Shown in pieces: positions 24,875 to 34,201 of a stretch of 58,554 nucleotides of DNA. Position 1 is the first letter of the stretch. Every line of letters starts with the position of its first letter. The DNA is from an uncultured Planctomycetaceae bacterium (GTDB lineage: Bacteria; Planctomycetota; Planctomycetia; Pirellulales; Pirellulaceae), in the NCBI GenBank assembly GCA_903863885.1, contig CAIPEB010000567.1:1-58554 (forward strand), in the 5' to 3' direction. Under the pieces are notes generated by a model. The model ran no database searches, was not told where the DNA came from, and saw only the letters and a list, made by a program, of their open reading frames with translations. Position numbers and translations under genes: made by a program.

Positions 24875-26326
24875 ATGACTCAGACGATTGTGATCTTCGG
24901 AGCTTCGGGCGACCTGACGAGTCGGAAGCTGATTCCGGCCCTCTACTCGCTTCACAAGAAAAAGCGTCTCGCGCCCGATACGCGGATCGTCGGCTTCGCG
25001 CGCACACAGTTTTCTCATGAGGCATGGCGTCAACGGCTGGCCGAGTCGACGGCCGGATTCGTCGGGGATCAGTTCGACGACGCCGCGTGGAATTCCCTGG
25101 CGTCCCGGATCTTGTATTTCCCCGGAAACGTGGACCGCGCCGAGGATTTTCGGACGCTCGACGAGTTTCTCAAGGCGGACGAGGAATCCGGTGCAGCGCG
25201 CCTGTATTACCTCGCCATGGCCCCTCAGTTCTATGAAACAGCCGTGTCCCACCTGGGCGCCGCCGGCCTGGCCGTCGAGACGCTCGGGCCACGCCGGATC
25301 GTGATTGAAAAACCTTTCGGTACCGACCTGCCCAGCGCCCAAAGACTCAATCGCCAGATCCACGACGCGTTCGCCGAGAATCAGGTTTACCGCATCGACC
25401 ATTATCTCGGTAAGGAAACGGTACAGAACGTTCTGGTCCTGCGGTTCGGCAATACGATCTTCGAACCGGTCTGGAACCGCAACTATGTCGATCACGTGGA
25501 GATCACCGCGGCCGAATCCCTGACCGTAGGTCATCGAGCGGGCTACTACGACACGGCCGGCGTGCTGCGAGACATGCTGCAGGGACATCTGATGCAACTG
25601 CTATCTCTCGCGGCAATGGAGACGCCCGTTCGGTTCGAGGCGGAGGCGGTGCGAGACGAAAAGGTCAAGGTCCTCCGTGCCGTGCGGCCGCTGCGACCCG
25701 AAAACATCGCGACGGATACAATCCGCGGACAGTACCGCGGATACCGCGCGGAGCCGGGCGTGCGGGAGGACAGTCAGGCGGCGACATTTGCCGCCGTCAA
25801 ACTGCACATCGACAACTGGCGATGGCAGGGCGTCCCGTTCTACCTGCGGAGCGGCAAGGCCATGTCCTGCGGTACGACGCAGATAGTCGTTCAGTTCCGC
25901 CAGCCACCCTATATGCTGTTCGAGGATGGACCTCGCGATGGCCGAGACGCAAACCGCCTGTTGATTCAGATACAGCCGGCCGAGGGAATCCAACTTCTTT
26001 TTCAGACCAAGGTGCCTGACGCGGGCATGCAGCTTCGCATGACCGACCTGAGTTTCCGCTTCCGCGACAAGTTCGCTGCGCCCATGCCCGAAGCCTACGA
26101 GCGTCTGCTGCTGGACGCGATCAACGGAGACGCCAGTCTCTTTACCCGGGCCGACGAAGTGGAGTCGGCATGGAGCATTGTCGATCCCATTCAGGCAGCC
26201 TGGGACAACGGAGTGAATCCGCCGTTGAGAATCTACGAACCCGGTCTGTGGGGCCCGGTTGAATCGATGGAGTGGATGGAACAGCAGGGACGGTCGTGGT
26301 TCGACGCGTGCCCCGTGCTGCACTAA
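24875..26326 (+). CDS. zwf: Glucose-6-phosphate 1-dehydrogenase
   Basis: A 483-residue enzyme, the normal length, that oxidises glucose-6-phosphate to 6-phosphogluconolactone with reduction of NAD(P)+, entering the oxidative pentose phosphate and Entner-Doudoroff routes. The dinucleotide motif IFGASGDLTSRKL is at the N-terminus, EKPFGTDL in the middle, and the substrate/catalytic motif RIDHYLGKETVQN is intact. A GAGGAATG Shine-Dalgarno-like stretch precedes the ATG. It probably forms an operon with the SMP-30 lactonase. Confidence 0.97.
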   Translation: MTQTIVIFGASGDLTSRKLIPALYSLHKKKRLAPDTRIVGFARTQFSHEAWRQRLAESTAGFVGDQFDDAAWNSLASRILYFPGNVDRAEDFRTLDEFLKADEESGAARLYYLAMAPQFYETAVSHLGAAGLAVETLGPRRIVIEKPFGTDLPSAQRLNRQIHDAFAENQVYRIDHYLGKETVQNVLVLRFGNTIFEPVWNRNYVDHVEITAAESLTVGHRAGYYDTAGVLRDMLQGHLMQLLSLAAMETPVRFEAEAVRDEKVKVLRAVRPLRPENIATDTIRGQYRGYRAEPGVREDSQAATFAAVKLHIDNWRWQGVPFYLRSGKAMSCGTTQIVVQFRQPPYMLFEDGPRDGRDANRLLIQIQPAEGIQLLFQTKVPDAGMQLRMTDLSFRFRDKFAAPMPEAYERLLLDAINGDASLFTRADEVESAWSIVDPIQAAWDNGVNPPLRIYEPGLWGPVESMEWMEQQGRSWFDACPVLH

Positions 26327-26385
26327 CTTGCGCTGCCTGATCTTGGAAACGCTCTGCGACAACAAGAACGTGTTTGAAAAATCAA

Positions 26386-26415
26386 CTTCACCCGCCCGCG
26401 TGCGGGAGGGTGAAG
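26386..26415. terminator. Long hairpin between convergent zwf and GH38-like genes
   Basis: CTTCACCCGCCCGC (26386-26399) pairs with GCGGGAGGGTGAAG (26402-26415) with one mismatch. It is 60 bases after the zwf stop and 100 bases before the end of the convergent gene. There is no T-run. Its CACCC/GGGTG ends resemble the palindrome at the left edge of the window. Confidence 0.45.
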
Positions 26416-26514
26416 CATGAATCACGATGGTGCAACCACTTCCAAACCGCACGACCTCCAAGGGGAGAGTGAATTCGAAAACGCGTTCTAAGATCCATGG
26501 CGTTCGACGCAGAC

Positions 26515-29500
26515 TTACTTTGAACGCAAACGCATCGTGACCGTCTCAAACGGCTGAACGGGAACACTGAGCTGGTGTTCGGAGACCGGCAGGTCGCTCT
26601 CGTTCTCTTCGACCAGATTCGTGCGGCACGCGCTCTTGATCGCGAGGTGCGGCAGCGTGACGCTGGCCGTAACGGATTCGCCCGCGCTTTCGAGCAAACG
26701 CAGAATCACTCCATCGCCATCTTCGGCCCGCTTGAACGTCAGCGCGCACACACCTGCCGGTTCGATCTGGCAGAATCCCATGCTCTTTGCGAGCGTTCCT
26801 TCCTGCTTGCCATCGACACCGACGGCGACTAGCGGGTTGCCGACGGACCAGCCGAAATCGCGACTTGCTCCGTTATTGCACGTGCCCTTGTGCGTGGTGA
26901 TTGCGTAACGAAACAACAGGTCCGCCTGTTCCAGCGGCGGGAAGTTCGTGCGGAAATTCGCGTCGAGAACGAAAGCATACATGTGTCCGCGAGTCATTTC
27001 CTCGGCCGCAACAAACGGATGGCCAAAATCGGGAGGCGTAACTCCGTGGTGTGCCTGCGACACGTAACAGGGGTGCAGGCCGCCGAACTCCAGGAGGTGC
27101 GAGTCGATCGCCGACAGCGTGACGCCCGCCTGTCCATCGCTCGCATCGGCCCAATGCTGCACCGCGTAATAGTTCGAGTTCGAGCCCGGAAACTGGTCTC
27201 GCAGCGGCTTGATCACCGAGTGCGTACCCTCGAAACGAAAGTCCGGATTCTCGACGTTGAACGGAAACGCAAAGTACAACTCCACGCCGGGTGTGGAGTC
27301 TTTCAAAACCCGATTGGCCAGTTCGATGCGTTTGATGCCGTCGTAGAGGATCACTTCCTGGGTGATCTGCGGGCAACCCGCGGCGGAAGCGGATACAACC
27401 AGGCTGCCGCACACCGGCCCCGCTTGTCCCCGGGCAACCTTCGCTCGACTTGGACTCTTCAACTGGCCATCCTTCACCCAACGCGCCACAAACTGGTTCA
27501 TTTTGTGCGGCGCATCGGCGTCAACCAGTTCACGATCGAGTTCCTTGTCAAAGACGCTGCTGATGGTTCCGGTTTTCGGGTCGATCGTGATCTTGAAGAA
27601 GCGGTTCTCCAACCCATCCGCGAAAACGGTCACGCCGTCGGAAGCGGGCATTTCTTTCTTGCCCGGCACCATTCGATACGTCTTCCACCCCAACGGCGGC
27701 ACGTTCTCGGCCACGAACACCAGTTCATAAAGCTCCGCGGCACTGAACTGCCCGCGTGCGAATCGCTGGGCGGCATACGGCACAGCGGACTGCGGACTGC
27801 TCAGTTTGACCACCTGAAACGCAACGTCCTTTCCGGTGTCCTCGTCAACGAGGCTGAACTCGCCTCCGGCGAATTCAAGAACCCGTTCGTGGCCCGGCTG
27901 CTTACCGGAGACACGCACGACGTCGGTCCGAGGAATTGAAAGGGAATTGAAAACGACAAGATGTTGTCCATCCTCGTCGAGCGATATTTGCTTTGTGATG
28001 GCGCCGAGCCCTCCGCCGAGTATCGACTCGGCCAATCCGGCCGCTTTGTAGGCATAGCGGCTCTTGTCGGCCCAGTCCCAATCCTGGAGCGTTCCGGCCT
28101 GATGGCTCATTCCCCACGTATGCTCGTCATAGAGCAGCGCGTTGTCGTAGGCTTCCCCGAGCGTGCGGTTCACATCCGGATAGAAGGCGTGCGTGGTAAT
28201 CCAGAAACCCGCATCGGGCGAGCCGGGAGACCCGGCCAGCAACGAAGCGATCGTCGCGAATTTCTCCGCCGAGTGCAGTCGATCGTGGGCGACGCGATTG
28301 ATGCCCGTCTCGCGCGCCGTGGACGAAGCACCCACGACATAGTCGGTGTCGGGAAGCTCGCCCCGAAATGTGCGCACGTCGCCGCACTGTTTTTCAAGCT
28401 TCTCGAAGAACATCGAGTTGGTCGCGACAATGAGCCGCGGATAAGCCCAGCGCTCGTTCCACTGCTTCACAAGGTGGCTGATTACGACGTCCGGAGGATA
28501 GTTGTCCACGCCGTTATGGATATAGCGCACCACGCTGAAGGGCGATTCCTGCTTTTCCATTTCAGCCAGCTTGCCGGGGAGATCCTTGAAGACTTCTTCG
28601 TACGAGCCTGGCCCGATGCCGCCGTTGAAATGGCCGTAACCGCCTTGGAAATAGACCAGCACGGATTTGCCGTCGGGACCTTCCCAGCGGAATGCACCTG
28701 GACGACCATGCGGCAGAATGGCCTCTTCGTCCCAGAAATCGTGGACATCGGACCTGCCCCACTGAAAATATCCCGGCAGTCCGGCGAAAAAGTACTTAAC
28801 ACCGGCGCCGGCCAGAACGGTCGGAAACCCCCAGCTCAAGCCGGGTATGTCTGTGATCGAGGCCGTGCTGATCGATGCGCCGAGTTCACGTTTCATTCGA
28901 AATGACGGATACATCAGCCGGATCAGTTCTTCGTGACTGCAGATCGCTCCAAGCTCGTTTCCAAACAGAGCCGATACCTCGATCCGTCCCTCCCGCATGT
29001 ACTTGCCGATCTTCTCCGCTGCCTCTTTCGGTCGATTCGCCAGATAATGCTGCAGCGACCAGGATCCCTCGACGCAGTATCGATAGCGGGAGTCTTCGGG
29101 AAAATCGTCGGTCTCGCTGCAGAACCGTAGAATGCTGTCGTAATACCCATCGTATTTTCGCAGCACATTCTCGATCGTGTCGGTGTAGCCCAGATCGTGG
29201 TGTGTCACCGGAACGATGCAGACTTCCCAATGCCGCTGCGGTTGCCAGGCGAGTTTCTGGCGATCCACCTCCTTGCCATCGACGCGGAGGACAAACTCGA
29301 TGGGCGTCTGCGCATCGACGCTCGGGACGCTCGCCTGGAACGTGTTCTGCCCCTGCGGCACTTCGGCAATCGCGGTCTTCACGACTCCCTTGCCATCGAG
29401 CCGCGCCTCGACGGACGCCGGCGTGTTGCCCCCCGTGTTTTCGATGACCAAGTCGGCAACCTGAATCAGATCATCGCCCGCGCGAACCAGAAACACGGTA

Positions 29501-29592
29501 GGCTGGACGGAGACAAGTCGAAGTGAAGCCGCGGACGCTGCCTGCACGCCGCAGACTGCAACGGCGAGTGACACGAGATATCGCCAACTCAT
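26515..29592 (-). CDS. Secreted GH38-like alpha-mannosidase-type glycoside hydrolase
   Basis: A 1025-residue exported protein (signal peptide about 1-22). After a beta domain, the GH38 N-terminal barrel begins with VPVTHHDLGYTD; the zinc ligands fit H131 and D133, and the likely nucleophile is D248 in SITDIPG. Large C-terminal beta-sandwich domains follow, including TISSVFDKELDRELVD, typical of GH38 enzymes. The family cleaves alpha-mannosides; substrate specificity of this divergent member is unknown. The ATG at 29592 is chosen because it opens the signal peptide. Confidence 0.82.
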   Translation of the reverse strand: MSWRYLVSLAVAVCGVQAASAASLRLVSVQPTVFLVRAGDDLIQVADLVIENTGGNTPASVEARLDGKGVVKTAIAEVPQGQNTFQASVPSVDAQTPIEFVLRVDGKEVDRQKLAWQPQRHWEVCIVPVTHHDLGYTDTIENVLRKYDGYYDSILRFCSETDDFPEDSRYRYCVEGSWSLQHYLANRPKEAAEKIGKYMREGRIEVSALFGNELGAICSHEELIRLMYPSFRMKRELGASISTASITDIPGLSWGFPTVLAGAGVKYFFAGLPGYFQWGRSDVHDFWDEEAILPHGRPGAFRWEGPDGKSVLVYFQGGYGHFNGGIGPGSYEEVFKDLPGKLAEMEKQESPFSVVRYIHNGVDNYPPDVVISHLVKQWNERWAYPRLIVATNSMFFEKLEKQCGDVRTFRGELPDTDYVVGASSTARETGINRVAHDRLHSAEKFATIASLLAGSPGSPDAGFWITTHAFYPDVNRTLGEAYDNALLYDEHTWGMSHQAGTLQDWDWADKSRYAYKAAGLAESILGGGLGAITKQISLDEDGQHLVVFNSLSIPRTDVVRVSGKQPGHERVLEFAGGEFSLVDEDTGKDVAFQVVKLSSPQSAVPYAAQRFARGQFSAAELYELVFVAENVPPLGWKTYRMVPGKKEMPASDGVTVFADGLENRFFKITIDPKTGTISSVFDKELDRELVDADAPHKMNQFVARWVKDGQLKSPSRAKVARGQAGPVCGSLVVSASAAGCPQITQEVILYDGIKRIELANRVLKDSTPGVELYFAFPFNVENPDFRFEGTHSVIKPLRDQFPGSNSNYYAVQHWADASDGQAGVTLSAIDSHLLEFGGLHPCYVSQAHHGVTPPDFGHPFVAAEEMTRGHMYAFVLDANFRTNFPPLEQADLLFRYAITTHKGTCNNGASRDFGWSVGNPLVAVGVDGKQEGTLAKSMGFCQIEPAGVCALTFKRAEDGDGVILRLLESAGESVTASVTLPHLAIKSACRTNLVEENESDLPVSEHQLSVPVQPFETVTMRLRSK

Positions 29593-29747
29593 GTGTTTTC
29601 CCCTTACGTGATGCAGCCGAGTTCCGGTAACGCGGGTGGATCGGCCATCCGTAGGGTCGATTGTATTGGTCGCTCGGAACGCCCGTAAACACGGGCCGCC
29701 GAGGAGGCCGCGGATGGACACGGATTAACACGAACAAATACGCCGAG

Positions 29748-32357
29748 CTATGGAATGTCTAATCGCTGAGTCGCCGAGTCAGCTTCGCCGCTGCGCTCAA
29801 GGAGCAGTCCGGTTGGAGGTCGGATTTGAAGGGTGTCGCGCCCGCCGTCGGCGCGGGTAAGCGTCGCGTTCCATCCGGGCCCCGCATCAAACGTCGAGCC
29901 CGTAACCGGCCACTCTTGCTCGCGTTTCCGAGGAATCAGCGCAAAGGCGGCGCTGCCTGGTCCGGCAGTTGTCCAGCGGTAGACGGCAGTCGGCACCGGT
30001 CGCAATTCGTTGTGCCGGCCTGTGGGCAGCCACCCCTGCACGGTCGGCTCTTTGCGGCCGCTGATGATTTCGACCTGCATGTTCTGCGCGCCCAGCGGCA
30101 GAATGCGGAAGCCGCCTCCCTCGTACTCTACGGTCACGCTTTGCGTGTCCTTGTTTACGGATGCTCCCGCGGCATCAAGATGAAATATCGCCTCGTACGA
30201 GTGTGTCTTATCGTCCGAGGGCGCGAAACGGTCGACCACGATCCAATAGTCGGGCTTCACGAACACCGCCTGTCGGGTGTGCGTGACTGCGACCTCGTTT
30301 TTCGGGCCAAAGCCCGACGTGTACTGCCCCTCGGCAAAATCGAACTGAGAGTCAGATCGCCAACGCCGTTCCGGCGGATGCCAATCGACCCACGTGTCGC
30401 GCCGGGTGCGCCGGTTCTGCTCGAGCCCATCCACCATCAGCGTATTGTGCGCCCGCGTGGAAAGCACGTAGCGCCGCCAGTCGGAACTGTCGTAGGAATA
30501 GTTGCCGCCTTCCGTCAAGACGGTGCGCCCGCCGCAGTGCACGATCAAGTTCAGCTGATCTTCATGTTGATGACCATTGCCGTAGGGGCCGGTTTCAAAC
30601 AACAGGTACGCATCGTTCGCGCCCCAACCGCTGCGCATTACGCTCCAGCCGGCGTAAGGCAAAGCCCAGGAAGTCCGAGCGGGCGGGTTTCCCTTGCTTC
30701 CGTGCGAGGCGAACCAGATGAAATCGCTCCGGCCGGGAAACAACTCCGCGCCGCGCGCCAAGGGCTTGTCGACCGCCATCCAACTGCCGTCATTCAGCGA
30801 CGGGGTGCGTCCGTCGGGCATCGCAATCGCGACAAAGTACTCGAACATCTTCTCGAGTCGGGCCGCGAACTCAGGCGGCAGTTCGACTCCGTTCCGCCGC
30901 GTCACCTCGAGCACGTGCAGGAAATTGTCGAGCGTTACGTAATGGTATCCCGTGGCCAATTCGACCTGCGCCCCATCGGGATAAACCTGTGCCTGCTGAG
31001 CCTGCATCAGGCGCTGGCGGGCCGTGTCGAGCCAGCGCGGCGCATCGCGGAACTCGGGCAGCATCACTGCCAGGTGCATGAGTCCGTCGACCTCCATCGC
31101 CCCCCAGTTGCTTTCGGGATGGAAGGTCCGCGGATCCATCAGGTACTGGGCATGATCCCGGAAGCTCCGCAGCATGCGGAACTGCGATTCCGCGTCGAAC
31201 GACGGCGAGTCCTTGAAATAGCCGTAAGCAGGCCACCATGCGGTGGCCATGCGGATGCCCGCGTCGAGCGACAGCGGCGCGCGGCGCGAATCGAGAAACG
31301 GCCCCTCGACCCACCTCGGCTCGATGAACACCGGCATGGCGGCAACCCAGCTATTGAGCTGCGCAACGAACTCGCGGGCATACTTCTCATTGCGGCTGCC
31401 CGCATACGCTCGGCCCAACACTGCCCAGTACTGATGGCGATTGAGCGCTATGGCCCATTGATCGTAATGGTGAGGGTCTTCATTCCAGCGGATCTGAGCG
31501 TCGAGTTTCGTCGGCGGACACGAAGCCAGTTGAAACAGGTGATCGCAGTACTCATCGGCAGCACGGAGGATGTTCGCATCCGCCGAGGCAGGGAGCGTCG
31601 GCCCGATAGGCTTCGTTCGGGTACGCAGGTGCTCGACAATCGCTGATTTGGCCGCGTTCAGGTCGCCTCGATCGAGAGCCTGCTTAACCGACTGCATGTC
31701 GGGGCGCGAGAGATCGAGAGCCTCGAGCACCTGACGGTCGATGTCGTCCTGCGTCCGGCAGACAATCTTGATGTCGGAGAACTTCCCCCACTCCGCCGCA
31801 CCCTGATGAAAGCAACCCCAGACCAAAGCGATAACCAGTTCGCGGCCCGCATAAGCCGCAAGCGTCCTGCGCAATTCGGGAGACTCCCATTCCCGCCACT
31901 CGGTGACATCCTCGGTCGAATTGTGAACGGGCATCACCGCCACAATTCCCGCAGACTCAGACTGAAGATTGAGTCTTTCGGCCTGTCCCGCTTCGATTGC
32001 CAGGCGGGCCCACGCCTCGGGCTCGAAGAAAGCCAGCGTGGCCTGACCCGCTCGCGGCATTCGAGGCGCGTCGTGCGCGCAATACGTTTGGAACTTCAAT
32101 TGCACCTGCAATGAAGCCGGCATCTCCGACGGCACGCTCCATCGACGCCCAATCAGCGCCCATCCCCGAAAGTCGCCTGCGCCGTTGTCGCTGATCTCGA
32201 TCGTCGGCCGGAGACCATCGCCGACGTTGACCGTCCAACCGGGCAGGTAGCCCTGCGACGTCCACTCCGCTTTCTGATCGCTGGTGTGTGCGCGGCGCAC
32301 TTCCCAAACGGACGGTTCCGCGACCAAGACCAGACTGAGGATTCCCGCCAGTAGCAT
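29748..32357 (-). CDS. Secreted heparinase II/III-family polysaccharide lyase
   Basis: 869 residues with an N-terminal signal (LLAGILSLVLVAEPS). A beta-sandwich (about 20-200) is followed by an alpha/alpha-toroid (about 220-530: NRHQYWAVLGRAY, PESNWGAMEVDGLMHLAVML, LATGYHYVTLDNFLHVLEV) and a C-terminal beta domain with GNGHQHEDQLNL, GGNYSYDSSDWRRYVLS and STRAHNTLMVDG, the heparinase II/III signature. Such enzymes eliminate uronic-acid-containing glycans. It is co-directional with the GH38-like gene 155 bases downstream, and may act on the same or a related glycan. Confidence 0.88.
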   Translation of the reverse strand: MLLAGILSLVLVAEPSVWEVRRAHTSDQKAEWTSQGYLPGWTVNVGDGLRPTIEISDNGAGDFRGWALIGRRWSVPSEMPASLQVQLKFQTYCAHDAPRMPRAGQATLAFFEPEAWARLAIEAGQAERLNLQSESAGIVAVMPVHNSTEDVTEWREWESPELRRTLAAYAGRELVIALVWGCFHQGAAEWGKFSDIKIVCRTQDDIDRQVLEALDLSRPDMQSVKQALDRGDLNAAKSAIVEHLRTRTKPIGPTLPASADANILRAADEYCDHLFQLASCPPTKLDAQIRWNEDPHHYDQWAIALNRHQYWAVLGRAYAGSRNEKYAREFVAQLNSWVAAMPVFIEPRWVEGPFLDSRRAPLSLDAGIRMATAWWPAYGYFKDSPSFDAESQFRMLRSFRDHAQYLMDPRTFHPESNWGAMEVDGLMHLAVMLPEFRDAPRWLDTARQRLMQAQQAQVYPDGAQVELATGYHYVTLDNFLHVLEVTRRNGVELPPEFAARLEKMFEYFVAIAMPDGRTPSLNDGSWMAVDKPLARGAELFPGRSDFIWFASHGSKGNPPARTSWALPYAGWSVMRSGWGANDAYLLFETGPYGNGHQHEDQLNLIVHCGGRTVLTEGGNYSYDSSDWRRYVLSTRAHNTLMVDGLEQNRRTRRDTWVDWHPPERRWRSDSQFDFAEGQYTSGFGPKNEVAVTHTRQAVFVKPDYWIVVDRFAPSDDKTHSYEAIFHLDAAGASVNKDTQSVTVEYEGGGFRILPLGAQNMQVEIISGRKEPTVQGWLPTGRHNELRPVPTAVYRWTTAGPGSAAFALIPRKREQEWPVTGSTFDAGPGWNATLTRADGGRDTLQIRPPTGLLLERSGEADSATQRLDIP

Positions 32358-32440
32358 GTTGCGTATTCCTCGACGCTCAAGGACTCGAAACGGCCAGCTT
32401 GTTGATACGCTACGCGATCATCAGACAAGAAACCACATGA

Positions 32441-33577
32441 TCAACTCAGCGCTCGGCGGATTCGCCCGACCACGTATTCGAGTTCCGCTTCTGTGGTCGA
32501 GCGACCGAGGCTGAATCGAACCGCGCCCATCGCGACCGACTCCGCGATGCCCATGGCCCGCAATACGGGACTGATCTCCACATGAGTGGAGTGACACGCG
32601 GAACCCGTGGACGCCGCGATTCCGTCGAGCTTTCCGAGCAACTGATCGGCGCGGCAACCGATAAAGCTCACGTTCAACGTGTTCGGAAGGCGTTGTTCGG
32701 GATGACCATTCAACACAACACGATCTCCGAACTCGTTGTTGAGCAACTGCCGGAAATAGTCCCGCATGATCCGGACACGGTCGTTGTTCACCCAGGACTC
32801 ACTGACGCGGCATGCCTCTCCGAGTCCCGCGATCTGGAGCACGTTTTCCGTGCCGGCTCGGCGCCCGCGCTCGTGGCCGGCGCCGTGCATGAGCGGTTCG
32901 AGCCTGATTCCGTTTCGGATAAAGAGCGCGCCGACGCCTTTAGGTGCGTACAGCTTGTGACCGGCAATGCTCGCCAGATCCACGCCGAGCGTCTGCATCT
33001 TGACCGGCAGTTTCCCGACCGACTGTGCCGCATCGGTATGGACCAGCACTCCGCGCGATTTCGCAATTCGAGCAATCTCGGCAATGGGCTGAAGCGTACC
33101 CACTTCGTTGTTTGCGTGCATCACGGACACGAGAATTGTCTCCGGCCGGATCGCACGGCGCACGTCCTCGGGATCCACCTGACCGTGCCGATCGACGCCC
33201 AAGTAAGTGACGTCCGCACCCAACCGTTCCAGGAAGCCGCACGGATTCAGAACTGCGGGGTGCTCGATTCGTGTCGTAATCAGGTGCGGCCGCGCAGCCG
33301 CGGCGACCCGCGAGTAGTAAACGCCCTTGATCGCGTGGTTGTTCGACTCCGTACCACCCGACGTAAACACGATCTCCTCGGGATCGCACCCCAGCAGGGT
33401 CGCGGTCTGCGCGCGTGCCCGCTCCACTGCATCGCGGGCCGCCCGCCCGGCCCAGTGCAGACTTGAGGGGTTTCCGTACCCGATCTCGAACAGCGACGAT
33501 ATCGCAGCGATCACCTCCGGGACCAGCGGTGTGGAAGCATTGAAATCGAGATAGACGCACTGCTCTTGTCCCGTCAT
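32441..33577 (-). CDS. Cysteine desulfurase (NifS/IscS class V aminotransferase fold)
   Basis: A 378-residue PLP enzyme that takes sulfur from cysteine as persulfide for Fe-S clusters and thiolated cofactors. It has FTSGGTESNN, HANNEVGTLQP, TDAAQSVGKLPV, the PLP lysine K208 in SIAGHKLYAPKG, and the catalytic cysteine C327 in STGSACHST. Length and motifs are those of a group I (NifS/IscS) enzyme. No iscU, iscA or nifU lies nearby, so its partner proteins are elsewhere. Confidence 0.95.
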   Translation of the reverse strand: MTGQEQCVYLDFNASTPLVPEVIAAISSLFEIGYGNPSSLHWAGRAARDAVERARAQTATLLGCDPEEIVFTSGGTESNNHAIKGVYYSRVAAAARPHLITTRIEHPAVLNPCGFLERLGADVTYLGVDRHGQVDPEDVRRAIRPETILVSVMHANNEVGTLQPIAEIARIAKSRGVLVHTDAAQSVGKLPVKMQTLGVDLASIAGHKLYAPKGVGALFIRNGIRLEPLMHGAGHERGRRAGTENVLQIAGLGEACRVSESWVNNDRVRIMRDYFRQLLNNEFGDRVVLNGHPEQRLPNTLNVSFIGCRADQLLGKLDGIAASTGSACHSTHVEISPVLRAMGIAESVAMGAVRFSLGRSTTEAELEYVVGRIRRALS

Positions 33578-34201
33578 CGAGTGTTTCTCCTCCGCCGCCA
33601 GACCGACGGCCTATCAAGGCGGATACGGATGGTTGATCAGACACCGCTCACAGAACGTGTTGCAGAATTCACTCGACTCTTGAGGAGAATCGGCCGGGCA
33701 GGGCCGCGGGCACGGCTCCTCCCGAGACGCTACCGCGCTCGAACCTCTCGCGTTGCGGTAGAGTGAATGGAATTTCTCAAACACGTCACCTCAGCGTTTC
33801 CCCGTTGACGACCTACCGGGACATCATAGCGGACCAGATCGCGGCGTTGTCTGGCAGCATGCTGCTTCCCAACCAATCAGCTTCACCCAAATGTGACGGC
33901 CAACCCGCATTGCTTCTGGGCGGCCGCGATATATGCTGGCATTGGTGCAACTGGTTCTGGCAACTCCGATTTCAAAGAAAAGGCGTCGCCACGAGTTGTT
34001 TAACTGCCGCCGCTCTTGTGGTTACGTCGCGTGGTTCACCGGGCGTTTTGTGGTGTCGGAAAGCCAAACTTGGCATGTGGTTTGCGTAGGCCGAGTCGCT
34101 CCGAGTTTCGAACTGCGCGGCAACTGAAGGCACCTCGACAGCGACCACCGTCCACAATTCGAGACGAAGGCCGCGAAGGCCAGCGAAAAAAAGGAGCTTC
34201 G
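33578..34201. other. Divergent intergenic region, 624 bases
   Basis: Between the cysteine desulfurase and the first sulfatase. Short open frames exist but none has a plausible start or family feature. No tRNA-like fold, palindrome of note or repeat was seen. Only the Shine-Dalgarno AAAGGAG before 34202 is clear. Confidence 0.5.

Noticed and set aside
23924-25597. 557-residue minus-strand frame
   Set aside because: Antisense to the SMP-30 and zwf genes, both clear.
29826-31646. 606-residue plus-strand frame
   Set aside because: Antisense to the heparinase II/III-family gene; composition is that of a shadow frame.
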